5,616 nucleotides of DNA from Gemmatimonadota bacterium (GTDB taxonomy: Bacteria; Gemmatimonadota; Gemmatimonadetes; Longimicrobiales; RSA9): assembly GCA_012027055.1 (NCBI GenBank), contig VEPF01000005.1, positions 1 through 5,616 of the forward strand, given 5' to 3'. Below are positions 1 through 5,379 of the stretch, in pieces. Position 1 is the stretch's first letter. The number at the start of each line of letters is the position of its first letter. Below the pieces are notes generated by a model. That model was not told the origin of the DNA. It saw nothing but the letters and a program-made list of their open reading frames with translations, and ran no database searches. A program made the position numbers and the translations under genes.

Positions 1-52
1 GGATCCACCCCAGCAGACCAAGCCATCTGACCGCCGCAGAACGCGTCTTCAT
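1..52 (-). CDS. N-terminus of an exported or membrane protein, cut by the window edge
   Basis: Only the first 17 codons are present: ATG at 52-50, then the peptide MKTRSAAVRWLGLLGWI. A ribosome-binding site, GAGG (59-62), lies six bases before the ATG and overlaps the TGA stop of the upstream HAD gene, so the two genes are probably translationally coupled. The peptide has Lys and Arg near its start followed by a hydrophobic run rich in Leu, Gly and Trp. That pattern is typical of a signal peptide or a first membrane helix. The function cannot be told from this fragment. The placement, the ribosome-binding site and the N-terminal pattern make it likely to be real. Confidence 0.6.
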   Translation of the reverse strand, partial: MKTRSAAVRWLGLLGWI

Positions 53-60
53 CACCCGCC

Positions 61-768
61 TCACCGTTGCGCGTACAGCGGCGGCAGATCGGCAACGCTG
101 TCCAGGATGAATTCGGGCGCCGCGGCAGCGAGTGCCGCCCGCCCTTGCGTGCCGGTCAGCACCGATACCGTCCAGGCCCCGGCGTTGCGCCCCTCCGCCA
201 CGTCCACCACGGTGTCGCCCACCTTGAGCACCTGGCGCGGATCCGCGATGCCGAAGCGCGCCATCACGTCCCGGATCATGCCCGGGTCCGGCCGGCCTGC
301 GCCGATGGTGGCCGTGCTCTCCACGTAGTCCAGCAGTCCCTGCGCCAGCCAGCCCACGCCGGCCACGAACGCGTCGATCAGCTCGCGCGGGGCGCCGCTG
401 CCCACGCCCACCCTGATGCCGCGCTGGTGCAGGAACCGGAACGTGGCCGCCGCGCCCGGCACCTCGGTCATCGCCCCGGCCTGTTCCAGCAGCCGCCGGT
501 TCAGGCGCGCGCACAGCCCGGTTACTTCCGCCCCGGTGACGGCCGGCACCGGCCGCCACACCTGCAGCAGGTCCCGGATCGCGTGCTCGTGGTCGCGGCC
601 CCGCTCGGCGGCCAGCACGGCCTCGGGGATCGTGGCGCCCGCTTCCCGCAGCCCACCGTCGAGGGCGCGCACCACAAGCGAATCTCCGGGAGGCCCGTCC
701 CGCACGGTGGTGCCGGCCAGGTCGAAAAGGACGAAACGGATGTCCGCGCGTGTGATATCTGCGTTCAT
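61..768 (-). CDS. HAD-superfamily hydrolase, phosphonatase-like
   Basis: Probable cytoplasmic phosphohydrolase of the haloacid dehalogenase superfamily, 235 residues, close to the phosphonoacetaldehyde hydrolase (PhnX) branch. Motif I is FDLAGTTV, with Asp16 the expected nucleophile and Ala18 where most HAD enzymes have a second Asp; DxAGT is the PhnX-type form. Motif II is GVGSG (Ser124). The usual Lys is an Arg in GRPDP (158-162), again PhnX-like. Motif IV is VGDTVVD (183-189). The helical cap lies between motifs I and II. The Lys that forms a Schiff base with phosphonoacetaldehyde appears to be replaced: the matching stretch reads RGRDHEHAI, putting His60 in its place. I therefore infer a phosphatase-type activity on an unknown substrate rather than C-P cleavage. 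The ATG at 768 is preferred because motif I starts about 15 residues later; an in-frame GTG at 807 would add 13 residues and has no good ribosome-binding site. The gene lies downstream of the carbonic anhydrase gene and immediately before the truncated left-edge gene. Confidence 0.85.
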   Translation of the reverse strand: MNADITRADIRFVLFDLAGTTVRDGPPGDSLVVRALDGGLREAGATIPEAVLAAERGRDHEHAIRDLLQVWRPVPAVTGAEVTGLCARLNRRLLEQAGAMTEVPGAAATFRFLHQRGIRVGVGSGAPRELIDAFVAGVGWLAQGLLDYVESTATIGAGRPDPGMIRDVMARFGIADPRQVLKVGDTVVDVAEGRNAGAWTVSVLTGTQGRAALAAAAPEFILDSVADLPPLYAQR

Positions 769-797
769 GCCTGCAGTACCTGCTCGGAGTATGGGCT

Positions 798-818
798 GGA
801 CCGGCACTCCACCGGTCC
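798..818. repeat. Short perfect inverted repeat upstream of the HAD gene
   Basis: GGACCGG (798-804) and CCGGTCC (812-818) form a perfect 7-bp stem with a 7-base loop. It lies about 30 bases before the preferred ATG of the HAD gene, in the leader region. No T-run follows on either strand, so it is not a standard intrinsic terminator. It could be an operator half-site pair or an RNA hairpin, or chance pairing in GC-rich DNA. Confidence 0.3.
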
Positions 819-842
819 GCGAGCGGGGAGAATCCTACCCTC

Positions 843-877
843 GCGCGCGCTCGCCGGCGACTCTGCCGGGCGCGCGC
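843..877 (-). terminator. GC-rich hairpin directly after the carbonic anhydrase stop codon
   Basis: GCGCGCGC at 843-850 pairs with GCGCGCGC at 870-877. After a 3-base bulge (851-853), CCGGC (854-858) pairs with GCCGG (865-869), leaving a 6-base loop. In minus-strand transcripts the hairpin begins immediately after the TAG at 880-878. That position suits a transcription end or an mRNA 3' stabiliser, and would split the HAD gene from the upstream operon. No U-run follows (the next bases read GAGGGTAGG), so a standard Rho-independent terminator is not supported. Alternating GC runs can also pair by chance. Confidence 0.3.
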
Positions 878-1489
878 CTATCGCAGCTCATCCTCCGAGG
901 TGACGCAGATCCCGAGCTTCCGGAGCAGGCCGTCCGCGATGTCGTAGATCCAGCCATGCAGCGTGAGGGACTGGCAGCGCGCCCAGGCATCGCGCACCAC
1001 CGTGGTGTGGCCGAGGTTGCGCACCTGCTCGAGCACGTTCAGCTCGCACAGCCGCTGGTGACGCGCGCTCTCATCCGGCAGCGCGTCCAGCTCCGCCTGG
1101 TACTTGCGCCGCACGTCCTGGATTGGCCGCAGCCAGTTGTCCACCAGTCCCAGCCGGTCCCCGCGCAGTGCCGCCAGCACGCCGCCGCAGCCGTAGTGGC
1201 CGCACACGATGATGTGGCGCACGCGCAACTCGTCGACCGCGAACTGGACCACGGAGAGGCAGTTGAGGTCCGTGTGCAGAACCACGTTGGCGACGTTCCG
1301 GTGCACGAACAACTCGCCGGGCAGGAGCCCCACGATGTCGTTCGCGGGCACGCGGCTGTCGGAGCAGCCGATCCACAGGTACTCGGGGCTCTGCTGCCGC
1401 GCGAGCCGCGCGAAGAAGTCCGGGTCCCGGCGGGTGGCCTCGGCCGCCCACGCGCGGTTGTTCTCCAACAGCTCGTTCAGTTGCCGCAT
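878..1489 (-). CDS. can: Beta-carbonic anhydrase (type II, Can-like)
   Basis: Cytoplasmic zinc enzyme that interconverts CO2 and bicarbonate, 203 residues, alignable along its length with E. coli Can and H. influenzae HICA. The expected zinc ligands are Cys42, Asp44, His98 and Cys101, in CSDSR (42-46) and CGHYGCGG (96-103). Arg46, which pairs with Asp44 in the active form, is present. Trp39, Arg64 and Tyr182 match the residues that bind the inhibitory, non-catalytic bicarbonate in HICA (Trp39, Arg64, Tyr181), so this looks like an allosterically regulated type II enzyme. Other family signatures are GELFVHRNVAN (58-68), TDLNCLSVVQ (73-82) and HGWIYDI (178-184). The ATG at 1489 is chosen over the GTG at 1513 because GGAG lies eight bases upstream and MRQLNELLENN aligns with the Can N-terminus. 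The gene starts 37 bases after the methyltransferase stop, so co-transcription is likely. Such enzymes supply bicarbonate for carboxylation reactions. Confidence 0.95.
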   Translation of the reverse strand: MRQLNELLENNRAWAAEATRRDPDFFARLARQQSPEYLWIGCSDSRVPANDIVGLLPGELFVHRNVANVVLHTDLNCLSVVQFAVDELRVRHIIVCGHYGCGGVLAALRGDRLGLVDNWLRPIQDVRRKYQAELDALPDESARHQRLCELNVLEQVRNLGHTTVVRDAWARCQSLTLHGWIYDIADGLLRKLGICVTSEDELR

Positions 1490-1526
1490 CCTCGAGTCTC
1501 CGTCGCGTGGCACGCCATGCCGCGGC

Positions 1527-2237
1527 TCATTCGGGCAACCGCGCGCAATAGAGCCCGCGGAGGCCGCCGCCTGGCTCGTGGTACTCCGCCTCCAGGCCCG
1601 CGGCCGCGAACGCGTCCGTCATCTCGGCGCGGGTCCGGAGCTGCAGGCAGTGTCGCTCATAGCGGTGCTCGATGCCCGCCGGCGAGGCGGCGAGGTAGTG
1701 GAAATCGATGAGCGACGTCGTGCCCTCCACGCCCGCGTGGCTCACCCGGGTGACGAGCCCGTTCCCGAGCGCGGCGGAGAGCTGCGTCACGCGCCCGGGC
1801 TGCCACTGCTCGGGCTCGAGCCACGGTTCCACCAGGATGAGCCCGCCCGCGCCGGTGTGCGCCCGGAAGCAACGCAGTGCTCGCACCAGCGCGGCCCGTT
1901 CCGGCAGGTAGCCGATCGAGCCGAACAGGCAGGCGACGACGTCGTAGCGAGCGTCCAGCGCGAAGTCCGCCATGTCCCCGACCGCGAACCGTCCGCCGGG
2001 AACCTTGGCCGCCGCGATCGCCACGAAGCCCGGCTCGACGTCCAGCCCGTCCACGCGGAAGGCGCCGTCCGCCGCCAGCCACTTTGCGTGTTCACCGGTG
2101 CCGCACGCCACGTCCAGCAGCGTGGCCGCGCGCGGCGAGCGCGCACGGATGAACGCCGCCAGGCCACGCGCTTCGGCCCGGTAATCCTTGACCTGCGCGT
2201 AGAGCGCGTCGTACCACTCGCAGGACGCGGAGAACAC
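1527..2237 (-). CDS. Class I SAM-dependent methyltransferase, similar to TylM1/DesVI aminosugar N-methyltransferases
   Basis: Cytoplasmic S-adenosylmethionine-dependent methyltransferase, 236 residues. SAM motif I is LLDVACGTGEH (40-50). The acidic residue that contacts the ribose is Asp66 in GLDVEP. GDMADF (87-92) supplies the adenine-side Asp88. CLFGSIGYL (103-111) and EPW (137-139) follow. The order GDM, CLF.SIGYL, GG..LVEPW, SH..VEG, HY, RGL is what I recall from TylM1 and DesVI, which dimethylate the amino group of dTDP-aminodeoxysugars in macrolide pathways; this is recall, not a search. No dTDP-sugar synthesis or glycosyltransferase gene is visible, so the substrate is unknown. The start is GTG at 2237 with GAGG seven bases upstream; EWYDALYAQVKDYRAEA aligns well with the family N-terminus. 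It begins 10 bases after the membrane-protein stop and is followed 37 bases later by the carbonic anhydrase. Confidence 0.9.
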   Translation of the reverse strand: MFSASCEWYDALYAQVKDYRAEARGLAAFIRARSPRAATLLDVACGTGEHAKWLAADGAFRVDGLDVEPGFVAIAAAKVPGGRFAVGDMADFALDARYDVVACLFGSIGYLPERAALVRALRCFRAHTGAGGLILVEPWLEPEQWQPGRVTQLSAALGNGLVTRVSHAGVEGTTSLIDFHYLAASPAGIEHRYERHCLQLRTRAEMTDAFAAAGLEAEYHEPGGGLRGLYCARLPE

Positions 2238-2247
2238 GCCGCCTCGC

Positions 2248-2808
2248 TCAGGACGCTGGCCGGCGCGCGGGATTGCCGAACGCCCAGGCCATGACCAGCG
2301 CGGCCAGCAGCCACGATCCGAGCTGAAAGGCGGCGATCGCGAGTGCGGTGGCCGCAGGGTAGCCCCCGATGCCGAAATCCGGCAAGTCGCCGGTCACACA
2401 CAGCAGCAGGCCCACCAGCGCGATGAAGCCGACCCGGCGCCAGTACCGCTCCTGCACCCGTGTCCCGGCCAGCCCGAGCAGCCAGGCGGCCAGCAGCGCC
2501 GCGGCAAACCTGAGGGCCAGTCCCGCGAGCATGCCGGGCCCCGCAGCCTCGTGACCGACTCCGCCGTAGCGGACCCCGAAGACCGGCTGGCCGGGCGGGA
2601 ACTCGTGATTGGCATCGAGGGCCGGGTTCACCAGGTACGCTCCGGGCTCGGTGATCGCGGCCTTGAGGACGTCGTATACGGCCCGTTCCTCCTCGAGCCA
2701 GCGCATCTGCGTGCGCGCCGCGAAGCCGAACCCGGCGTTGCCAATGAACGCCCAGGCCGTGAGCGCGATGCCGCCTGCAACTCCGGCCAGCAGGATGCGC
2801 CTGAGCAT
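2248..2808 (-). CDS. Four-helix integral membrane protein, function unknown
   Basis: A 186-residue protein I cannot assign to a named family. Hydrophobic segments at about 5-28, 93-115, 126-140 and 152-177 suggest four membrane helices. Between the first and second is a polar loop of about 60 residues (32-92) with the acidic stretch WLEEERAVYDVLKAAITEPGAYLV. A helix followed by an 'E.AV...L..A..EPG.Y' loop recalls unnamed small membrane proteins in other GC-rich bacteria, but that is recall only. The ATG at 2808 is preferred because GGGGGA lies four bases upstream and it opens directly into MLRRILLAG. An in-frame ATG at 2820 would add four residues and has no ribosome-binding site. The gene follows the PEBP lipoprotein gene and precedes the methyltransferase by 10 bases, so it is likely co-transcribed with both. 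The C-terminus NPARRPAS is basic and would lie inside under the positive-inside rule. Confidence 0.8.
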   Translation of the reverse strand: MLRRILLAGVAGGIALTAWAFIGNAGFGFAARTQMRWLEEERAVYDVLKAAITEPGAYLVNPALDANHEFPPGQPVFGVRYGGVGHEAAGPGMLAGLALRFAAALLAAWLLGLAGTRVQERYWRRVGFIALVGLLLCVTGDLPDFGIGGYPAATALAIAAFQLGSWLLAALVMAWAFGNPARRPAS

Positions 2809-2836
2809 GCTATCCCCCATCCGTTCGGGTGCGCTG

Positions 2837-3421
2837 TCACTTGCCGCGCTGGTAGGTCCCCACCAGCTCGCCCTGCCCGAGCACGTGCCCCGCCATGGCC
2901 TTCTCGAGCTCCGCCTTGGTCGGCCGGTCGAGTCCGGTCAGGAGCGTGTCCAGCGCGAACAGCTTGTGGAAGTAGCGGTGCCGGCCGATGGGCGGACACG
3001 GCCCGCCATAGCCGGTGCGGCCCCAGTCGTTGACTCCCTCGCGCGCGCCCGGCGGCAGTCCGCCCGGCGAGGCGGCTTCCGTCAGGCCGGGCGCGGTGGG
3101 CGGGATGTCATACAGCACCCAGTGTACCCAGGTGCGCTTCGGGGCGCGCGGATCCGGCGCATCGGGGTCGTCCACGATCAGGGCCAGGCTGCGCGTGCCC
3201 GCGGGCAGGTCGCGCCACGTGAGCGGCGGCGAGCTGTTGCGGCCATCGCACGTGTACTTCGGCGGCATGCTCCCGTTGGCCGGGAAAGCGGGCGAGCTGA
3301 TGGTGATGGCAGGCATGGTGGCCTCCTGCCGGCCGCTGGCGCTGCCGGTGGCCGGCGCGTGCTGCGGTTCGCCGCCGCAGGCCAGGAGCCATGCGGCGGT
3401 GGCAATGACGGCGCTGCGCAC
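2837..3421 (-). CDS. YbhB/YbcL-family PEBP protein, predicted lipoprotein
   Basis: A phosphatidylethanolamine-binding-protein-family (Raf kinase inhibitor-like) protein, 194 residues. Residues 1-15 form a lipoprotein signal with lipobox LLAC (Cys15), then a polar Gly/Ala/Ser linker to about 35. The PEBP domain (36-191) shows KYTCDG (55-60), DDPDAPDP (84-91), VHWVLYDIP (99-107), the anion-pocket signature GYGGPCPPIGRHRYFHKL (137-154) and FALD (155-158). Asp87, His100 and His148 are likely pocket residues. Cellular roles in bacteria are poorly defined; the fold binds small anionic ligands. Start: GTG at 3421 with GGAG seven bases upstream and only three bases after the SnoaL-like stop. A second, stronger site (AGGAGG, five bases before ATG 3316) precedes Met36, the position where the cytoplasmic YbhB form begins, so a 159-residue unlipidated product is also possible. 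The family call is secure; location and true start are less so. Confidence 0.92.
   Translation of the reverse strand: MRSAVIATAAWLLACGGEPQHAPATGSASGRQEATMPAITISSPAFPANGSMPPKYTCDGRNSSPPLTWRDLPAGTRSLALIVDDPDAPDPRAPKRTWVHWVLYDIPPTAPGLTEAASPGGLPPGAREGVNDWGRTGYGGPCPPIGRHRYFHKLFALDTLLTGLDRPTKAELEKAMAGHVLGQGELVGTYQRGK
3317..3327 (-). promoter_or_regulatory. Internal Shine-Dalgarno site before Met36 of the PEBP gene
   Basis: Minus-strand AGGAGG (3327-3322), a five-base spacer CCACC, then ATG (3316-3314) in frame with the PEBP domain. It is a better match to the anti-Shine-Dalgarno sequence than the GGAG before the GTG at 3421. It decides whether the protein is made as a lipoprotein, a cytoplasmic protein, or both. 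Confidence 0.55.
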
Positions 3422-3424
3422 GGC

Positions 3425-3889
3425 TCACTCCGGGGTGGCAGCGCCCGGTGGTGCCGGCTCGGCCGGGATGGCGCTCCAGTTGCGCCGGAAGTTGTCGCCC
3501 AGGTCGAAGATGAAGTCCCGCGCCGCGACCACCTTGCCGCCGTCCAGCGTGATCATCGTGACCCCGGCATTGTGACCTTCGCGGCCGTCCCGGTTGATCA
3601 GCCGGACGTCCCACTGCACGGCGGCCACGTTGGTGCCCACCAGGTCGAAGATGTTCTGCACGCAGACGTGGCGGACCGTGAACTCGATGGTCGGGAATTG
3701 CTCGAAGAAGCGGCGGAACCAGCTCTCCACCGCGGCAATGCCGCGGAACGTGCCGCTCTCCGGGATGTCGCCCGGGTAGACGAATTCACCGCCCGTGCGC
3801 CAGGCTGCCATGAACCTGGCCAGGTCGTGGCGGTTGAGGGCATCGAACGCGCCTGCCAGTGCCCGTTTCGCTACCAGTGCTCCGATCAT
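3425..3889 (-). CDS. SnoaL-like / NTF2-like protein
   Basis: A 154-residue protein with the look of the SnoaL/NTF2-like alpha+beta cone fold. An N-terminal helix pair (LAGAFDALNRHDLARFMAAW) leads into 'GGEFVYPGDIPESGTFRGIAAVESWFRRFFEQFP', the common family pattern of a strand, a short gap, 'G..G..A...W...F...FP', then strands IEFTVRHVCV, TNVAAVQWDVRL, GHNAGVTMITLDGGKVVAARDFI. Members are small cyclases, isomerases, dehydratases or ligand-binding proteins, so no reaction can be assigned. Pocket candidates are Asp41, Trp92 and Asp124, given by sequence position only. No signal peptide is visible, so it is probably cytoplasmic. The ATG at 3889 has GGAGG seven bases upstream. The stop is three bases before the GTG of the PEBP gene, which implies translational coupling. 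It lies 30 bases after the two-helix membrane protein. The last 17 residues are Pro/Ala-rich and likely disordered. Confidence 0.85.
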   Translation of the reverse strand: MIGALVAKRALAGAFDALNRHDLARFMAAWRTGGEFVYPGDIPESGTFRGIAAVESWFRRFFEQFPTIEFTVRHVCVQNIFDLVGTNVAAVQWDVRLINRDGREGHNAGVTMITLDGGKVVAARDFIFDLGDNFRRNWSAIPAEPAPPGAATPE

Positions 3890-3919
3890 GTCGGCCTCCG
3901 GAAGGAACGGTGATCCAGC

Positions 3920-4285
3920 TCAAGGCTGCGGATCCGCTTCAGCCGCATCGGCTGCGGCCCTGCATTCGCTGTCCGACGACGTCGCTCCGAGCGTGTCCGC
4001 GGACCCCGCGTGCTCGCGGTAGGCGGATCCTGCCGCCCCCCACCGGCCCACGTGCCGGGCCAGTGCGCGGGTGAGGTAATCCCAGACCAGCGTGGCCGTG
4101 ACCACGATGACCAGCAGCAGCGTCACGGTCAGGCTGGCGCCCAGGAACAGCGCCAGGCCCATGCCGACGCCGTCCAGGTGGATCCCGGCCAGCAATCCCG
4201 CCGCGCCCGCGAACAGGTTCACCAGCACGAAGGCCCATACGAACTCCTTCAGGTACGAACGGGTCGGCTGCTCCGGCCGCTCCAT
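3920..4285 (-). CDS. Small two-helix membrane protein, function unknown
   Basis: A 121-residue protein not matched to a named family. A short polar N-terminus (1-13) is followed by hydrophobic segments at about 15-36 and 41-67, joined by a tight turn (HLDGVG). The stretch DYLTRALARHVGRWG (69-83) is basic and amphipathic. The C-terminal tail of about 38 residues is Ala/Ser/Asp/Glu-rich with no clear fold. The positive-inside rule places both ends in the cytoplasm. The ATG at 4285 lies six bases after the stop of the upstream four-helix protein and has only a weak ribosome-binding site, so its translation probably depends on coupling to that gene. The tight pairing suggests that the two membrane proteins act together, possibly as a complex, though nothing shows the substrate. 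Confidence 0.75.
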   Translation of the reverse strand: MERPEQPTRSYLKEFVWAFVLVNLFAGAAGLLAGIHLDGVGMGLALFLGASLTVTLLLVIVVTATLVWDYLTRALARHVGRWGAAGSAYREHAGSADTLGATSSDSECRAAADAAEADPQP

Positions 4286-4291
4286 GGCGGG

Positions 4292-4786
4292 CTAGTCCGG
4301 ATGCGCGCGCAGCCTGGCCCGCAGCGCCGGGTGCGTGCGCCACAGGAACAGGCCCATGGTGATCACGGCCACGGCCGTGGCGAACGCGACCAGCCAGGGC
4401 GACAGCCCGCCGGCTGCCATGTCGGGCAGCCAGAGCGTCAGGCCGAGCGCGTGGAGCAGCACGAAGAGCAGCGCCACCAGGCCGATGTACCACAGTTCCG
4501 GCCCGCGCTCCGCGAGCGCGACCAGCCAGGTCAGGAAGATCCCGAACAGGAGCATGACCAGCAGGTGCGCGCCGTTGAACGCCAGCACCGGCCCGGGCCA
4601 GGGCTCCAGCACGACCGTGGGATCGCTCACGTCGTAGAAGAGCAGTGCGCCCAGCATGCCGGCGGTGTGGAACGGGGGCCGCCCCTGCAGCAGGTCGCCG
4701 GCCGCGACCACCAGCACGATGGTGGCGTAACCGATGAAACCGGCCAGCAGGCCATCGGAGAGGATCGCGCGCGCCCTGGCTGTCAT
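4292..4786 (-). CDS. Four-helix membrane protein, first gene of the main operon, function unknown
   Basis: A 164-residue integral membrane protein with predicted helices at about 12-33, 66-91, 97-120 and 129-149. I do not recognise the family. The loop between helices 1 and 2 (34-65) contains RPPFHTAGMLGALLFY and WPGP. Histidines lie in or beside helices 2 and 3 (NGAHLL, His74; LLHALG, His112), with others at 40 and 152. Intramembrane His pairs can bind haem or metals, but that is only a possibility here. Tryptophans cluster at predicted membrane interfaces. The ATG at 4786 is well supported by the ribosome-binding site AAGGAGGT (4799-4792), five bases upstream and among the best in the window. 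A gap of about 118 bases with a terminator-like hairpin precedes it, so this is probably the first gene of the seven-gene run ending with the carbonic anhydrase. Confidence 0.82.
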   Translation of the reverse strand: MTARARAILSDGLLAGFIGYATIVLVVAAGDLLQGRPPFHTAGMLGALLFYDVSDPTVVLEPWPGPVLAFNGAHLLVMLLFGIFLTWLVALAERGPELWYIGLVALLFVLLHALGLTLWLPDMAAGGLSPWLVAFATAVAVITMGLFLWRTHPALRARLRAHPD

Positions 4787-4846
4787 GAGGGACCTCCTTC
4801 CGGACGGAAAGAGCGGGACCGAGCTGCCGGTCGTGGCGGCAATTCG

Positions 4847-4874
4847 AAGATAGATGCGCCCCGGACCGGCACAA
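4847..4874 (-). promoter_or_regulatory. Weak sigma70-type promoter candidate for the main operon
   Basis: On the minus strand TTGTGC (4874-4869) and TATCTT (4852-4847) are separated by 16 bases. The -35 box matches the consensus at three of six positions and the -10 box at four of six. The position, about 60 bases before the ATG of the four-helix protein and in the only long gap nearby, is right. The -35 box falls inside the loop of the terminator-like inverted repeat. The match is poor enough to be chance, and promoter consensus differs between phyla. Confidence 0.28.
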
Positions 4875-4886
4875 CGACCGGGGCGC
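4856..4886 (-). terminator. Perfect 9-bp inverted repeat, probable terminator of the barrel-like gene
   Basis: GCGCCCCGG (4856-4864) and CCGGGGCGC (4878-4886) form a perfect 9-bp GC-only stem with a 13-base loop, starting 18 bases after the stop codon at 4905. In minus-strand transcripts the stem is followed by AUCUAUCUUC, a U-rich but interrupted tract. This suits an intrinsic terminator separating the right-hand genes from the operon starting at 4786. It could instead be an operator, since it overlaps the promoter candidate. Confidence 0.5.
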
Positions 4887-4904
4887 GCGTGACGGGCCGC
4901 CGTT

Positions 4905-5276
4905 TCAGCGGCCGCTGTCGCCGCCCGGGCGCGGGAGCGTGAGCTGCAGCCCGAGCGACGCCAGCGACTGCCGTCCGAGCACCGGGTAGCGCTCCCAGCG
5001 CAGCTCGGCCACGGGCGCGAGCAGCGGGATCAGCTCCACGGCCACGCCGAAGAGCACGCCGTTCGCGAATCCGGTCCCGGCCTCGTTGCGCCACCAGCCG
5101 ATGCCGGCGCCCAGGTAGGGGCGCAAGCGGGACTCCCGGCTGCCTCCGTCCAGCAACACGCCCGCGAGCCAGGCGGTGCCGTCGCTCAGGCAGACCGGGT
5201 TTTCCGGGATGCAGTCGATGCCCAGCTCGAACTCCGACCGCGAGACCCAGGGCGTCAGGCGCGCGAGTGCCGGCAC
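4905..5276 (-). CDS. Beta-strand-rich, possibly outer-membrane barrel-like protein; 5' end uncertain, likely frameshifted
   Basis: From GTG 5276 the frame gives 123 residues with several short strands of alternating hydrophobic and polar residues: TAWLAGVLLDGG, RPYLGAGIGWWRN, ANGVLFGVAVELI, LAPVAELRWERYP and SLASLGLQLTLP. 'PYLGAGIGW' and the aromatic/Gly pattern resemble small outer-membrane barrels. A loop with two cysteines (22 and 29) could form a periplasmic disulphide. The GTG start is doubtful: there is no ribosome-binding site or signal peptide, and the same frame stays open and coding-like upstream to about 5378 (ITPSLAWALGGIGAGV and a further predicted strand), yet contains no ATG, GTG or TTG before the in-frame TGA at 5417-5415. 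An ATG at 5380, overlapping the stop of the upstream gene, is in a different frame; one extra base in the C-run at 5365-5378 would join it to this frame. It may be an intact gene with a sequence error, or a decaying one. No function is assignable. Confidence 0.5.
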   Translation of the reverse strand: MPALARLTPWVSRSEFELGIDCIPENPVCLSDGTAWLAGVLLDGGSRESRLRPYLGAGIGWWRNEAGTGFANGVLFGVAVELIPLLAPVAELRWERYPVLGRQSLASLGLQLTLPRPGGDSGR

Positions 5277-5379
5277 CTCGATGCGGACGCCGGTGCTCGT
5301 GACCCCGGCTCCGATACCACCCAGCGCCCAGGCCAGCGACGGCGTGATCCGGGCCAGCGGGCGCGGGGCCGGACGGACA

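Noticed and set aside
1..6. GGATCC (BamHI site) at the very first base, as a possible cloning junction
   Set aside because: GGATCC also occurs inside the window (for example at 239-244), so the edge site does not prove a complete-digest insert boundary; it may be chance or a partial digest.
1490..1526. Possible separate promoter for the carbonic anhydrase
   Set aside because: The 37-base gap holds a ribosome-binding site but no recognisable -35/-10 pair.
416..1711. Long plus-strand open frame of 431 codons
   Set aside because: It lies opposite the HAD, carbonic anhydrase and methyltransferase genes, crosses their boundaries and is low-complexity Arg/Ala/Pro/Ser-rich. It is a shadow frame of GC-rich DNA.
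2609..3913. Long plus-strand open frame of 434 codons
   Set aside because: It spans the antisense of the membrane protein, PEBP and SnoaL-like genes, all of which have family signatures on the minus strand. No recognisable domain is present.
4010..4942. Plus-strand open frame of 310 codons and a minus-strand frame at 3939-4874
   Set aside because: Both are Arg/Gly/Gln-rich shadows of the two membrane-protein genes. The real frames have ribosome-binding sites and membrane helices.
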